A DNA stretch of 64,000 nt from Rhipicephalus microplus (GCF_043290135.1 NC_134707.1:70671906-70735905); one strand, 5' to 3'; counted from the stretch's first letter, positions 19,453 to 31,172 are shown. The notes: generated by a model not told the origin, from the sequence alone. Program-made: numbers and translations.

Positions 19453-22130
19453 TTATGCCGTTATCGCGCTCCAAGAGACATGTCTCGATCGTGCTAGATG
19501 GGCTGGAGGAACCAGAGGAAGCAGAAGAGCCGCCGTTGTATCTACATTGCAGCTTTCAAGAACGTCTACATCGGGAGAAACCTGCTGCGCGTGTCGATAA
19601 AATGCTACTGCCGTTGTGTAAAATGCAGGCATGTTAAGTGTTTGCTGTGGAGAATTCAGCTGTGCATCTGGTTGTAAATAGTGTATCTTGGTGCCTAAGA
19701 AATAGCAGGCAAGATCACGTGGGGGACGTTGATCACCGTGCAACAACCTAAGTAATAATCTCAGGGCAAGCAGCCTACAGCAAACAGACACTGATGTAAA
19801 TGCAACTCCACCGCCATTTCTCGTTTGCCCAAGTGCTGCTCAGCAAACTAGTTCTGTTCCACCTGACCAGAAATATGATTCAATGAGAGATTGCAACGAC
19901 CTAGTGATTCGTAGTGGGGGCTGTACGACACGAGATATGTAGCGGCCGCAAAACACAGTCTGTGCTAAATACCTTCTTTCGAGCACCGATAAATCATACT
20001 CTTGTGCTTCCTGGACGTGTGATTTTACAACTTCGACTGCTTAAACCCACAAGGAGGCTGTCATGCCGCAGCGAGTATAATCAAGCCACATAATGCGAAT
20101 AGAGTCACTTTTTTGAAGACTGAAAAAAGGACTAAGAGGAACCAATAAATCTGGGGAACCAATGAATAAATATGGACGTTTTGAAAAATTTATCGCAGCA
20201 CCTGAAATCAGGCCATACTCAGCAAAAGGTCGTAGGGTACGGGAGAAACTGTCCTCATTCTTCAAATACGTGATGTCATCAGCAAATGCTGTCACCGTCC
20301 CGGCACTACTACCTGGAAGAAGAAGGCGTCAAACGTATGCATCAGTGATTAGCGGGCAAAAGAATGGTTCGAGGCTGAGTACAAAAAGTGCAGGGGATAA
20401 AGGACACCGCTGGCGAACACCACGGGTAACAGGAAATGGCGCACTCTCTAAACCATCAAGAAACAACGTGCTGCGTATATTTCGGTATGCGTTTTGAGAA
20501 GTTCAATGAGGTTTTGGGAGAAGCCAAATTCTGCCATGATGCTAAATATAAAGCTATGTTCGAGGTGATCAAATGCCTTTTCTTGGTCAAGTGCAACCAA
20601 GAGTCGCCTAGCTGATCTTGCTAACGTGTACACAATTACATCAAGTGTAACAATGCAGAGACTGTGGATTTCTCTTCAAGGAATAGAGGACGCCTGATAA
20701 TGACCTATTAAGGAAGGCGTCAGTCTTGTCAAACACCGAGTGATATCTTCGGCGAAAGTTTTATAATCAACGTGGAGGAACGTTATTGGTCTCCACTCCT
20801 CTGGGCGAACCGACGATGGGTCATGCTCAGTTATTAAAACAATTCGAAAATCGCGAAAGCTGTCAGGAAAATCAACGTTCTCAAAAACAACGTCAAATAA
20901 CAAAGGTGAAACGAGCATCACTGTTGTCCCAAAACGTTAAATGGAACTCAAGAGGCAACCAGTCCGGCTCGAGGGCCGAAGCCCGCTTCATGAAAGACAG
21001 TGCCTGTTTTAGTTCGTCAGCTTACGGGCTTGTGCAAAATTGTTCAGCTACTTCTGAACAAATTTGAGGTAGCCTACTTAACAATATGGCTATCACGGTG
21101 GTACCGCGATGCGATGACATTGTCGTACGAGTCATGTTGTCAAAGTGAGCTAGGAAAACTGATTGATCACGTACCGGCGGCAAAACAGTTGGCAAGGATC
21201 TGGTGGCTTGAGCTCCTAGTGGATTCGACGGGCTGAGAAGCAAGCTTTTCGCAAAGCACAGAACCTCACCGTGAGCACATGGATTACGTCTGCAACACCA
21301 AGCAGCCGCCGTGAACGACGATGCTGCAATTAGGCGTTGTAAACGGCCCCGTAACTCTGGCTGCCATGCGTGCATCAAGGGAGTTTATCTCTCAACCCGT
21401 AGACCAATACGCAGCTTTGTGGCAATGGCCGCAATTTCTTCGAACGTACGGTGTCTAAGGGCACGCCCTGCTACTGAGCAATGTAAACGCTACTGTGCCT
21501 TGAGCGCGTCCCACACCTCCGGACCAGATTCCGAAAGAGAGGCGCGGAAGAGTTTAGATAAACTGGAGCGTGAACGCACGTCGTGTAAAATTCAGATGTC
21601 AAGACGTCAAGGGGTCACTGATGATGAAAAGGGAAAGTAAGTCTCGGGCGTCACTGGTCGGTGGTCCGATATATACCAAGGGGACGATGGTAGTGTTACT
21701 ACAACGGAGTGCGATACTTAAGAAGCTAGGGCGCTCGGCACATAGAAACGATCCAACCAACTAGACGATGTGCTACACCACCAAGTCCTGGCATACTCTG
21801 GTCCATGCACTAGTCTGTGCGTATCTATCAAAGAAAACTTTTGGACCAGACGACGCAGCTCCCACGCGTTTAAATCATAGCCACCCAATCACAGACCTTG
21901 CACGTCAACTCACGTGTCTAATACACAATTAAAATCTTCCGTGAGTACGACATGACGACCATCTAGACAATACCGTCCAGGTCACCATAAAATTGTTATA
22001 TATTGCTGCAACAGCTGGCTCATAATTACGCAAAACGCGCAGCTTGAAAGATCATAGGATGCAGTCAAAAGCCATGTATCCGTCCGATAGCATCATAGAT
22101 AGTATGATGATTGCGCAGAAGAGCGCGGTC
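19453..22130 (-). pseudogene. decayed Tx1/L1-like non-LTR retrotransposon ORF2 (EN-RT-C-terminal region)
   Basis: Pieces occur in order from right to left. EDFNCVLD is at ~21940 and EN C-terminal WLDRFYVPSAL with SDHRPV at 21765-21670. The EN-RT linker (WDALKAQ) is at ~21500, the RT entry ALEPDWLPLEFH at ~20970, and EHDPSSVRPEEWRPITFL at ~20800. LVALDQEKAFDHLEHSF (motif A) is at ~20600 and FADDITYLK (motif C) at ~20280. The C-terminal half with YFWSGGTELV and RDLACYFLGT reaches 19453. The EKAFDHLEH, FADD and YFLGT signatures fit the Tx1/L1 group. Many frameshifts and stops make it non-functional. Its 3' end abuts the RNase H-type element. Confidence 0.75.
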
Positions 22131-23540
22131 AAAATAACAATTCCAACTACACTGAAACGAGATTTCACGAAAGAAAAGTAATAGTCTAAAACGAATGCAC
22201 GTTTGAATGCACGAACGTGGTCAATGGAAAAAAAGGTTATTTGTAAACACAGGATATCCCAATGTTCTGCACGGGCTATGCTGATAACTTCGTCTTGCTT
22301 TACTGGGTTACGGAACCCTTGAATATTTGTGTGTTTATAAAAAGTGGTTTACAATTTTCTGATGTCAGGGATGGCAACCTTCATATTCACCAATCAGAAA
22401 GCATCATTGAATTAAATTGTGTTCTCACGAAACAGTGCACACCAGATCCTGAATTGTGGCCTTATATTTAGTTTTTGTTAAGATACTTTTGTTTTCTTCT
22501 TGTTAACTTTTCTTTCTGGCATGTCCTTTGACTGAAGAGTGGTTAAATATTGGTCTTTTTGCGTACTTCTAGACTTTTATTTTGTTTGTTTTTGTTCAAA
22601 GCTTTCTGATTATTTTTTCGTTGTCCACAGAAATTTCGCATGCACTGGCGCTACATATACTGCTGACTATGGTGGCTTGACTGGCATTGTGAGATGCTAA
22701 GGTGTTTTGCCCCTATGAAAAGTTCGTAAAAGCATGCATACAAGCTTGGATAAACCAGTATTTGGGGAATGGGCCGGTAATGTGGAAGGGTTCAAGTTAA
22801 TGAGCAGATTGTTTTGTTATAAAACAAAATTTACAACTACTTAAGAGTCAAGGAGGGCCGTAGGGAGCTCTGCAGTCTTCGTGTACGTGTGGCACGGATT
22901 GTCGCATCTTCTTCAAATACATGGGCAGTGGATCATCGTCTCAGTACTGATAGCAGCATTGTATACGAACAATCAGTTTTGTCACTTAGTCCGGCTACTT
23001 GCAGCAACTCCAACGCCCTCAGAGTTGCTCGTGTTGTAGACTCGCAACACGAGTGGCACGTGTTGTATTGAAAGATTTCCTGCGCCATGCATTTGGTCGA
23101 TCTGTCTGTCTGTAGCTTTTCGCTAGCGATCTTATTGTTTCCTTTCTCGAGCATTACAACCTACGGAAAGAAAGAGAAATGTTATGTGCGAGGCAGGATA
23201 TTTACATTAAAGGACATTTTCTGTTGTGCTACCCTGTACGGAAGAAGGGTAAGGGGCACAGAAAAGTAAGGAAGAAAAAAGGAAATGTTTTAAAGAATAA
23301 AGCAAGAACGCATGAATACTAAAGCAGATGATTGTGATAGTTTCAGCAAGCCCAGTTAACCACTTAAACATACAGAAAAAGAAGTGCGAACGGGAGCTGT
23401 GACTGACTGATTCAGGTTTGATTTCATTTTGCTTCTTCAAGGGCGTCATACTGGCATGCCATGACATTCGTCACCCAACACGCTACATACCCACTCTTTT
23501 CTACGCTAAACGAGAGTCAATCGACGCCAAACATGCACGT
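22131..23540. other. no gene recognised (1.4 kb)
   Basis: AT-rich sequence. Short frames such as 22262-22471 show no domain. I see no repeat shared with the rest of the window. Confidence 0.4.
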
Positions 23541-23563
23541 TTTTTTAGGGGCGAAGCTCCTTA
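23541..23563 (-). repeat. fragment of the CGTC-element 3' terminus
   Basis: TTTTAGGGGCGAAGCTCCTTAT matches the reversed family end seen at 36720. Confidence 0.5.
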
Positions 23564-23599
23564 TGTCGTGGGTCATGCGTCTGCGACGTATGTAGCATA

Positions 23600-23602
23600 C
23601 TA

Positions 23603-23634
<32 letters not shown>

Positions 23635-23668
23635 GGTGGTGGTGGTAGTCGTGATAGTAACAGTAGTG
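23600..23668 (+). repeat. (AGT)n/(GGT)n microsatellite
   Basis: About eight AGT units pass into GGT units and an imperfect tail. Confidence 0.9.
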
Positions 23669-23696
23669 GATAACCACAGGCACCTGAATTTACTGA

Positions 23697-24032
23697 CCAC
23701 ACCAAGAAAACTTGAGTCTTTGGCACCAAACAAAATCAAGGATGTACGAGGAATGTCTTGGCAGCCGTCGTCATATTGAATGAGCAATATCATAGCGAAT
23801 GGTTTTCTATACGATGTGGACATCGTCATTCCTTCTGCCGATCTTCCGATGCTTGCCAAGGAAAGAAGTGATCACGCCAAAGTCGTCCAAGTATCACGCC
23901 TGGGTAAGTTACTTTCGTAGCGTGAGGATGCCTACGCAGAGACAAACACTTTGCCATGGCACGTGAAGCGGGTTTGTCCATATACACCGAAACCAGCACA
24001 GTGCCACACGTGTCAGAAAGTCATGTCGTGGT
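23697..24032 (+). pseudogene. nucleic-acid-binding (gag/ORF1-like) fragment of a non-LTR retrotransposon
   Basis: One frame runs here with two in-frame stops. It holds NKIKDVRG, NGFLYDVDIVIP, then VCPYTPKPAQCHTCQK, which resembles the V-PY-P-PL-C--C region just before the CCHC knuckles of Jockey/I-type ORF1 proteins. The remaining zinc-knuckle residues are degraded. Assignment rests on this similarity alone. Confidence 0.45.
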
Positions 24033-24089
24033 CGTGTGAGTGGAGTTTCCATGAAAGTGTTGGTTGGGCCAAAGAGGTCACTAAAATAC

Positions 24090-24482
24090 CCGGTGCAATG
24101 AGCTTCTCGACAGCTTAGGCATGTTCAACGCGGACGCTGCCTTGTTCGCTCAACGCTCCGAGGACGGCCGTCAACTCAGCCAACGCCATATTCAGACTCG
24201 CCGAACTGCAGACGCACGCCGCTAGAACCTTCAGCGCCGAACGATGACCTTCAAATGAGATAGTGAAGCCTAGATGTGGACCCAATTCAGGTAACGTGGC
24301 CCATCAAAAAAGTTACTGTGGGGCTACTTTGGCCCATGGAAGGTTCTACGCCTGCTCAATCACGTCACTTACAAGGTTCTCCCAACGACCCAAGACATCC
24401 GCATCGGTTTCCACAAAGTGATGTAGTGCATATTTCAAGGCTCAAGCCATGTTTCTGGCATCGCCAATTGAACGTTGAGTGA
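24090..24482 (+). pseudogene. C-terminal integrase remnant of a third Ty3/gypsy element
   Basis: A frame with several stops reads EDGRQLSQRHIQTRR, then RGPSKKLLWGYFGPWKVLR and HVTYKVLPTTQDIR. After a frameshift near 24410 it continues SDVVHISRLKPCF to a stop at 24480-24482. These match the end of gypsy Pol (element A has SEKLLRRYFGPYKVLRR and VHVVRMK). It is clearly inactive. No LTR was identified downstream, although TATAAA at 25129 and an AATAAAA at 24878 could belong to one. Confidence 0.7.
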
Positions 24483-25540
24483 CTTCTGAGACAATGAATA
24501 TTAATTTTTGTATTTTTACGCTTTTGTTTCTTTTTGGGGAGAGTGAATGCCTTTCAGGGATAGAGAATATTGCCACAGGTCAGTGTGAATGAGCCTTTCG
24601 CTGTGGCATATGCTCGCTTAGAAGTGAAGGAAGAAGGAAACGTTGCTTTTTGGTATGGTTTTGTTAAAGACGTAAACTAATGGCTGTCTGCATTATTTTG
24701 CTCGTGGCAATATAGAAGTTCGAAAATGTTGAACAGTCCATGAAAGTCTACATTTATTAGTGTCACGCTGAGGAGTGTAGCAGTGGACCCTAATTCAAGC
24801 TTGTGCGTCCTTTTTAGAGAAGAAGCACCTACATTTTTTTCGGTTGTTCTCAGCCTGTAAGCTCATTCATGGGGAAAATAAAACTCGATTTCGTTTGATT
24901 TCATATTGCGGCCTCGGTTGCGAACTCATTTTGAGTAATCTTTGGCAACAGGAACTTCTTAGACTGTATTTCCCGAGGAGGCTTATTTTCTCGTCACTTT
25001 AAATAGCAACGTGCTATTCAGTACTCGGGTGCTTCAAGGATAGTTTATTATAAGTAAACGCATGCCGCGTGGAAAAGAGTGAATCGTTGCCAAGTACAAC
25101 CGATGTGATGTAGACGTGCGCGAAGGGTATAAACCAACGCGAGTTCTGAACGTGCGTCTACAGGCGGTCATCTGTTTGGGCAGAGCTGGGTTTGTTGCTG
25201 TTACCATATGCCACAGACTACAAACATTTTGGCGTTAGAAAATGAAAAGTGAAGTACAAGCAGCAAAAGCAAAAATACTCGTTTTCCAAGCACCGCAGAC
25301 CGTTGGACAGGCAAGGTCTTTGGAATATTACATACGTGTTAAACATGCCTAATATTTGACGTATGTATTACGTTCACGTTTTACACTTTTGCGTAACGAA
25401 ATTTGTTTTCTTCATCAGTGGAATATGTATGATCTTCATCATACTACTATTTGTATCATCACATCATTATTGTTGTCAAGGGAGCCGAGTCTAAACAAGA
25501 CTCTTTATGAATATGTGAAGTGTTGTCCTGTTATATATAT
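24483..25540. other. no gene recognised (1.06 kb), possible old gypsy LTR
   Basis: It follows the integrase remnant. I see no matching partner LTR upstream of 24090 in this window, so an LTR cannot be shown. Confidence 0.35.
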
Positions 25541-25714
25541 TGTGAAGAAGAAAACGCATCGTTGGCAAACAACATCGCCACCGCTTGGGTACTGGGTGCT
25601 TGGCTCGCTCGGCTCGTGCTGATCATCGCCGGCATCTGCTCGACCGTTGCTCTTGTCCGATCGTGTTTCATCGTAGGACCACCGTCGCAACAGTCGCCAA
25701 TAAACCCTTTTTCA
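25541..25714 (+). repeat. 5' LTR of Ty3/gypsy element B
   Basis: 174 bp, TGTGAAGAAG...CCTTTTTCA, with proper TG/CA ends and an AATAAA (CCAATAAACCC) near its end. Compared base by base with 30655-30828 I see no difference. It is preceded by TTATATATAT; the 3' LTR is followed by an AT repeat, so the target was an AT-rich stretch and the duplication length cannot be resolved. Confidence 0.95.
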
Positions 25715-25716
25715 AT

Positions 25717-25732
25717 TGGTGGAGGGTGCTGA
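25717..25732 (+). promoter_or_regulatory. primer-binding site, element B
   Basis: TGGTGGAGGGTGCTGA starts two bases after the LTR. It begins with TGG and resembles the element A site at 4736. The priming tRNA is not assigned. Confidence 0.6.
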
Positions 25733-25814
25733 CATTCCCCGTCGCCAGAACCTGGGTGCTGCCATTCGCCGTCGCCTCAACCTGGAGCTGCGCAACCGAA
25801 CGCTACCTACCATC

Positions 25815-27077
25815 ATGGCTACCAACAACGCGCAACCTGGCTCTTCCACTCCATCCCCCAGCAACCCCGGCGTTCTTCGTTTGCGAGAGCCCAAAGTCTT
25901 TAGCGGAGCTGATGAGACTGACGTGGAAGACTGGTTCGCTAACTACGAACTGGTAAGCGCAAACAACAAGTGGGATGACGCGGACAAATTGACTTACGTC
26001 ATCTTTTACCTCACTGACGTAGCCGAAATGTGGTATAACAACCACAAAAACGACATTACGACGTGGTCCATCTTCAAAACGTTGTTCGCTGACGTTTTTG
26101 GCCGACCCGCTGTCCGCAAGTCCAGAGCCGAACAACGCTTGCGGACTCGCGCACAAAAACCAACGGAATCTTTCACAAGCTACATTGAAGACATCATTGG
26201 ACTTTGCAACCGACTGAACACCACCATGCCCGAGTCGGAGAAGATTCAACACATCCTCAAAGGGATAAATGACGGTGCATATCAGCTGCTCCTCGCCCGT
26301 AATCCTGCCACCGTTGCGGAACTTGTTACTTTGTGTCAAAGTTTCGACGAGTTGAGCAAGCAGCGCGCCCTGACTCGGCCATTTTCCTCACACGCCGACT
26401 CGCTCTCGAGTCTCACTTCCGTTCCCGACCACGCACCAACCCTGCAAGAGATTAAAGACTTCGTGCGTGAAGAAGTAGCTCGGCAACTGTCGTTGATTCC
26501 CTTCACGCAGCAGCCGCCGTCCTCTCGTCTGCCCTCACCACTCCGCGACGTTATTGCTGAAGAGGTAGCTCAGGCTGTTCCCGTCGCTGCCCACCAGCAG
26601 CCTGTGGCCGTGACTGTTCCCCATGCGCCGGCTATGCAGCCCGTGGCCGCGCCTCTTACTTATGCCCAGGTGGTACGCAGCAGACCCCGCCAGCAGCTTT
26701 TGCCACCCATGCCTGCAGTTGCTCCCCACTCTACCCCTCTTTCGACACCTTGGGCTGCACCGCGAGTCAGCAATTCCTGGCGCACTGCTGACAATCGACC
26801 AATCTGCTACGCCTGCGGTACTCCAGGACACGTGGCACGATATTGTCGTCGTCGTTTCCAATCGCAACACAACGCTACTTGGCCGTTACCGTATGACCCG
26901 CCGCCCACGCACCTACCTGCTCCCTATCCTTCACCGCAGTATGGCTACACTAATCTTCCCGGGTCTCAGTCACCCCAGCGCCCAGCTCCGACTCACTCTT
27001 CCCGCTCGCCGTCTCCTCGAAGGCGATCTCTGTCCCCAATGCGTCCCCGACCCGCTTCCTCCAACCGGGAAAACTGA
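25815..27077 (+). CDS. gag: gag of Ty3/gypsy element B (intact)
   Basis: The start chosen is ATG 25815 ([11 protein letters not shown]); the frame is open further left to 25716 but without AUG. The product is ~420 residues. The capsid region has [31 protein letters not shown] and a W at the position where element A has a stop. Helical linker, Pro-rich stretch, then a CCHC zinc knuckle [14 protein letters not shown] (about 26809-26850), and a basic Ser/Arg/Pro tail ([14 protein letters not shown]) before the stop. Role: Gag shell and RNA packaging. Sequence has no stop or frameshift. The end GAA-AAC-TGA is the counterpart of the element A frameshift site. Confidence 0.9.
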   Translation: MATNNAQPGSSTPSPSNPGVLRLREPKVFSGADETDVEDWFANYELVSANNKWDDADKLTYVIFYLTDVAEMWYNNHKNDITTWSIFKTLFADVFGRPAVRKSRAEQRLRTRAQKPTESFTSYIEDIIGLCNRLNTTMPESEKIQHILKGINDGAYQLLLARNPATVAELVTLCQSFDELSKQRALTRPFSSHADSLSSLTSVPDHAPTLQEIKDFVREEVARQLSLIPFTQQPPSSRLPSPLRDVIAEEVAQAVPVAAHQQPVAVTVPHAPAMQPVAAPLTYAQVVRSRPRQQLLPPMPAVAPHSTPLSTPWAAPRVSNSWRTADNRPICYACGTPGHVARYCRRRFQSQHNATWPLPYDPPPTHLPAPYPSPQYGYTNLPGSQSPQRPAPTHSSRSPSPRRRSLSPMRPRPASSNREN

Positions 27078-27110
27078 ACGCCGCAGTTCCAGAGGCAAGA
27101 ACTGCGCCGT
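27068..27110 (+). promoter_or_regulatory. probable -1 frameshift site with hairpin, element B
   Basis: G GAA AAC (27068-27074) sits just before the gag stop TGA (27075-27077). It differs by one base from a canonical X XXY YYZ heptamer. Downstream, CGCAGTTC (27082-27089) pairs with GAACTGCG (27099-27106). After a single C-C mismatch, three more pairs extend to 27078/27110. The pol frame is open from this point, so a -1 shift is required. The imperfect heptamer makes the exact slip position less sure. Confidence 0.65.
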
Positions 27111-30100
27111 CATCGAAATGCCCAAGTCCTCGCACTTCACCTGCTAACGTCGTCGCCATATCTGTCGATGGTGTTTCTACATTTGCCCTCATCGACACAG
27201 GTGCTGCCGTTTCTGTTATAGCCGCCCAGCTCTGCCGCTCCCTACGCAAAGTGACCACGCCGCTCTCTGGACTATCGCTTCGTACGGCTAGCGCACAGCC
27301 AGTCAGACCTCTCGGCACCTGTACAGCCCGCATTTTCATCCAAGGCTCTATGTACGTTGTCGAGTTCATCGTCCTTTCGGTGTGCTCGCATGACGTTATC
27401 CTCGGGTGGGACTTCCTGTCACAACATCATGCCGTCATCGACTGCGCACGCGCTGAAGTTCAATTTTCGCACCTGTATGACGAACCTTTGCACGAAACTC
27501 TTGAGCGGTCTCCAAAACTCGTCGTACGTGAAGACACTGAAATTCCGCCAGCCTCTCTTGCCGTTGTCCCTGTTTGCTGCGATGACCATAACGACGCTAC
27601 AGTAATGTTTACACCTTCCGACATTTTCATGAGCCGCAGAGCCGTTTCCTTGCCTTTCGCTACACTCGACGTCACTGCGGGCCGAAGCAATATTTTCGTC
27701 CACAACCCCCTTTCTGCACCGCTTACGCTACTTGCCGGCGAATGTCTCGGTCGAGTGGAGTACCTCGATTCGTCTTTATTCCTTAACATGCCAGACGAAT
27801 CGTGCAGTAGCGCCTCGACCGAACTTCACGCCCTTTCCCCACTGGAATGCTCATCGAGTGACACCTTCTCGAGTTCCATCGCCGACACCTTAAGTGCCCA
27901 TGAACGCGCCGAGCTTCTTAATCTTCTCCAGCACTTCGCGAATTCATTCGACGTTTCTCAGCCGCAATTGGGTCGGACTTCCGCAGTGCACCACTACATT
28001 GACACCGGTTCGCACCAGCCATTGCGTCAAAGACCGTACCGTGTCTCTGCAGCAGAACGTCACGTCATCAACGACCAGGTCGAAGAGATGCTACGCCGTC
28101 GCGTTATTCAACCATCGCACAGTCCTTGGGCATCTCCTGTCGTTCTAGTTCGAAAGAAGGATGGATCGATTCGATTTTGCGTCGACTACCGGCGATTAAA
28201 CAAGGTGACGCGGAAAGACGTCTATCCATTACCGCGCATCGACGACGCCCTTGACAGCCTCCAAGGAGCCGAATTCTTCTCCTCCTTAGACTTACGATCT
28301 GGATACTGGCAGGTTCCTATGGCAGAAGCTGATCGCCAGAAAACTGCGTTCATTACACCAGATGGCCTGTACGAATTTAACGTAATGCCATTTGGGCTTT
28401 GTAATGCTCCTGCCACGTTTGAACGACTCATGGACAACACACTGCGTGGACTGAAGTGGTCTGTGTGTCTATGCTACCTCGACGACATTGTCGTTTTCTC
28501 TCCCGATTTTCCTACACATCTGCGTCGGCTCCAACTGGTGCTGACGTGTTTAACCAACGCTGGGCTCCAACTGAACCTTAAAAAGTGCCGCTTCGCCGCG
28601 CGAGAGCTGTCCATCTTAGGGCACATCGTGTCCAAGGATGGTGTTCGACCCGACCCTGCAAAACTGCGAGCAGTCGCTGAGTTCCCGAAACCTACTACAC
28701 TGAAAGAATTACGCAGTTTTGTCGGACTATGCTCGTACTTCCGGCGCTTCGTGCGAAATTTTGCGTCGATCATGTCACCACTGACCAACCTCCTACGCGG
28801 TGATGCAGACCTTTCATCCTGGTCTTCTGACTGCGACGTCGCGTTTGCCATGCTCCGTAGTCTGCTAACATCTCCTCCAATTCTTCGGCATTTCGACCCA
28901 ACAGCTGCAACGGAAGTTCACACAGACGCTAGTGGGGTTGGTCTAGGCGCCGTCCTCGCCCAACGCAAGCCGGGCTACTCCGAATACGTCGTCGCTTATG
29001 CGAGTCGCACACTTACTAAAGCTGAGGCCAATTACAGCGTCACTGAAAAAGAGTGCTTGGCGCTAGTGTGGGCGCTTCGCAAGTTCCGCCCTTATTTGTA
29101 CGGTCGCCCATTCGACCTGGTAACGGACCACCATGCACTTTGTTGGCTCGCCACATTGAAAGATCCTTCTGGCCGCCTAGCTCGGTGGGCACTGCAAATC
29201 CAGGAGTACGACATTCGTGTCATCTATCGCAGCGGACGTAAGCATTCTGACGCCGACGCCCTGTCGCGTTCGCCTTTACCTCCCGACTCGGCCTGCGAAA
29301 CCACTGGTACCAACTCCGTCGCATCTCTCGACCTCGACTCTTTTACCGGTGAACAACACAAGGACCCGTGGATCGCTTCCCTTTTTAACTGTCTCTCTGG
29401 ATCGTCAACCACTGCGGTACCACGATCTCTCCGACGTCAAGCTGCTCATTTCGCGATTCGTGATCGGCTGCTACACCGACGCAACTACGCCCCCGAAGGT
29501 CGTAAGTGGCTCTTGGTTGTCCCGCGCAGCTTGCGATCACAAATCTGCGCCTCCTTTCACGACGATCCCCAATGTGGTCATGCCGGAGTTTTCAAAACTT
29601 ACGAACGCATTCGCCATCGCTTCTACTGGCGCGGAATGTATAATTTCGTTCGAAAATTCGTTATGGGCTGCCCTGACTGTCAACGCCGCAAATCACCGCC
29701 TTTCCACTCGTCCAGTGCGCTTCAACCGCTCCCGTGCCCTGCCAAACCTTTCGATCGGATCGGAATTGATCTCTATGGTCCTCTACCGACAACATCAGAT
29801 GAAAATCGGTGGATCATAGTCGCTGTGGACCATTTAACACGCTACGCTGAGACCGCCGCCCTTCCAAGTGCCACTGCGCGGGACGTAGCATCCTTCATCC
29901 TTCATCGCTTCATACTAAGACATGGTGCACCTCGAGAGCTACTAAGCGACCGAGGTCGAGCCTTCCTATCAGAAGTCGTCACGTCTCTGCTTTCTCAATG
30001 CCATGTTGTTCATCGCAAGACCACTGCATACCACCCGCAAACTAACGGGCTCACGGAAAGATTTAACCGCACCCTTGGCGATATGCTCGCCATGTATGTG

Positions 30101-30619
30101 ACATCCGATCATACTAACTGGGATCGCATTCTTCCATTCATCACGTTCGCATATAACACCGCGGCACAGTCTACCACTGGATTTTCACCTTTCTTTCTTC
30201 TTTATGGACGCGAACCATCCCACACCATCGACACTCTCCTTCCATACCATCCTGACGCATCCGAATGCCCATCTGTGTCCGAAGCTGCCCGTAATGCGGA
30301 AGAGTGCCGTGAACTCGCACGCACCTTTACGTCGCAAGAACAACAGCGCCAGAAAGAAAACAACGCCGACTCTTCACAAAGCCCCAGCTATTCCTCGGGA
30401 TCACTTGTATGGCTGGCTGTTCCTTACCAAAGCCCCGGCATATCCTCAAAACTCGTTCCAAAGTACGAGGGCCCATACCGCGTTTTGGAGCAAACCTCGC
30501 CGGTGAATTTTCTCATCGAGCCACTTTCCCCATCTGACGACATGCGCCGGCGTGGACGTGACATCGTCCACATCGCCCGCCTTAAGCCATATCATAGCCC
30601 TCTGCCTCCAGACTCTTAG
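27074..30619 (+). CDS. pol: pol polyprotein (PR-RT-RNase H-IN) of Ty3/gypsy element B (intact)
   Basis: The frame is open from the frameshift site to TAG 30617-30619 (~1181 codons). An annotation starting at a conventional codon (GTG 27251) would cut off the protease: its active site [12 protein letters not shown] lies at about 27185-27220. RT shows FCVDYRRLN and YLDD (28475-28486), RNase [14 protein letters not shown] and DHHALCWL. Integrase has the HHCC finger ([10 protein letters not shown]...CPDCQRRK) and the D-D-35-E triad in GIDLYGP, SDRGRAF and NGLTERFNR. The C-terminal end [13 protein letters not shown] is gypsy-like. No env gene lies between pol and the 3' LTR. With intact gag, pol and identical LTRs this copy may still be mobile. 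Confidence 0.93.
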   Translation: MNAAVPEARTAPSSKCPSPRTSPANVVAISVDGVSTFALIDTGAAVSVIAAQLCRSLRKVTTPLSGLSLRTASAQPVRPLGTCTARIFIQGSMYVVEFIVLSVCSHDVILGWDFLSQHHAVIDCARAEVQFSHLYDEPLHETLERSPKLVVREDTEIPPASLAVVPVCCDDHNDATVMFTPSDIFMSRRAVSLPFATLDVTAGRSNIFVHNPLSAPLTLLAGECLGRVEYLDSSLFLNMPDESCSSASTELHALSPLECSSSDTFSSSIADTLSAHERAELLNLLQHFANSFDVSQPQLGRTSAVHHYIDTGSHQPLRQRPYRVSAAERHVINDQVEEMLRRRVIQPSHSPWASPVVLVRKKDGSIRFCVDYRRLNKVTRKDVYPLPRIDDALDSLQGAEFFSSLDLRSGYWQVPMAEADRQKTAFITPDGLYEFNVMPFGLCNAPATFERLMDNTLRGLKWSVCLCYLDDIVVFSPDFPTHLRRLQLVLTCLTNAGLQLNLKKCRFAARELSILGHIVSKDGVRPDPAKLRAVAEFPKPTTLKELRSFVGLCSYFRRFVRNFASIMSPLTNLLRGDADLSSWSSDCDVAFAMLRSLLTSPPILRHFDPTAATEVHTDASGVGLGAVLAQRKPGYSEYVVAYASRTLTKAEANYSVTEKECLALVWALRKFRPYLYGRPFDLVTDHHALCWLATLKDPSGRLARWALQIQEYDIRVIYRSGRKHSDADALSRSPLPPDSACETTGTNSVASLDLDSFTGEQHKDPWIASLFNCLSGSSTTAVPRSLRRQAAHFAIRDRLLHRRNYAPEGRKWLLVVPRSLRSQICASFHDDPQCGHAGVFKTYERIRHRFYWRGMYNFVRKFVMGCPDCQRRKSPPFHSSSALQPLPCPAKPFDRIGIDLYGPLPTTSDENRWIIVAVDHLTRYAETAALPSATARDVASFILHRFILRHGAPRELLSDRGRAFLSEVVTSLLSQCHVVHRKTTAYHPQTNGLTERFNRTLGDMLAMYVTSDHTNWDRILPFITFAYNTAAQSTTGFSPFFLLYGREPSHTIDTLLPYHPDASECPSVSEAARNAEECRELARTFTSQEQQRQKENNADSSQSPSYSSGSLVWLAVPYQSPGISSKLVPKYEGPYRVLEQTSPVNFLIEPLSPSDDMRRRGRDIVHIARLKPYHSPLPPDS

Positions 30620-30642
30620 GTCGCCAGGATGGCTCTTTTTCG

Positions 30643-30654
30643 GCGGGGGCAAAT
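30643..30654 (+). promoter_or_regulatory. polypurine tract, element B
   Basis: GCGGGGGCAAAT lies immediately before the 3' LTR TG. Purine-rich, with pyrimidine interruptions; position fits the plus-strand primer. Confidence 0.55.
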
Positions 30655-30826
30655 TGTGAAGAAGAAAACGCATCGTTGGCAAACAACATCGCCACCGCTT
30701 GGGTACTGGGTGCTTGGCTCGCTCGGCTCGTGCTGATCATCGCCGGCATCTGCTCGACCGTTGCTCTTGTCCGATCGTGTTTCATCGTAGGACCACCGTC
30801 GCAACAGTCGCCAATAAACCCTTTTT

Positions 30827-30828
<2 letters not shown>
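30655..30828 (+). repeat. 3' LTR of Ty3/gypsy element B
   Basis: 174 bp, reads identical to 25541-25714. The AT repeat follows directly. Confidence 0.95.

Positions 30829-30864
<36 letters not shown>
30829..30864 (+). repeat. (AT)n microsatellite at the insertion target of element B
   Basis: About 18 AT units directly after the LTR. The left LTR is preceded by TATATATAT, so the element entered an AT repeat. Confidence 0.9.
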
Positions 30865-30868
<4 letters not shown>

Positions 30869-30883
30869 GAGAAGAAAGAGATA

Positions 30884-30962
30884 TGGAAATGCTAGAAAAG
30901 GTGGCGAGGTTAACCAGACGCACGTCTAATTGGCTACCCTACAGTGCCCACAGTGGGGGAGA
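30884..30962 (-). repeat. fragment of RNase H-type element 3' tail
   Basis: GGCGAGGTTAACCAGACGC...AATTGGCTACCCTACAGTGCCC matches the tail at 17150-17215 in the same orientation. Confidence 0.6.
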
Positions 30963-30979
30963 GAACTAATAATAATAAT

Positions 30980-31172
30980 TATACTTGAGGTTTAACGTCC
31001 CTAATTCACTATATGATTACGAGAAACGCCCTAATGGAGACCTTCGGAAATTTCGACCATCTGGGGTTCTTTAGCGTAGACCTAAATCTAAGCACATGGG
31101 CCTCAAGCATTTTCGTCTCTTTCGAAAATGAAGCCGCCACAGCCGGGACTCTATTCCGCGATCTGCGGGTCG
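30980..31172 (-). repeat. diverged SINE copy (minus)
   Basis: Reversed SINE body: GAGGTTTAACGTCCCTAA, CGGAAATTTCGACCATCTGGGGTTCTTTA, AAATGAAGCCGCCACAGCCGGGA. It lacks an intact tRNA head. Confidence 0.7.

Noticed and set aside
23545..23859. Poly-Thr frame on the minus strand.
   Set aside because: Produced by the AGT/GGT microsatellite; also opposite the gag-like fragment.
26950..27369. Minus-strand frames across gypsy elements A and B (many over 80 codons).
   Set aside because: Shadows of gag and pol; the plus-strand frames carry all recognised motifs.
25541..30828. Endogenous retrovirus with env.
   Set aside because: Only about 35 bp separate the pol stop from the 3' LTR, so there is no env; it is a Ty3/gypsy retrotransposon.
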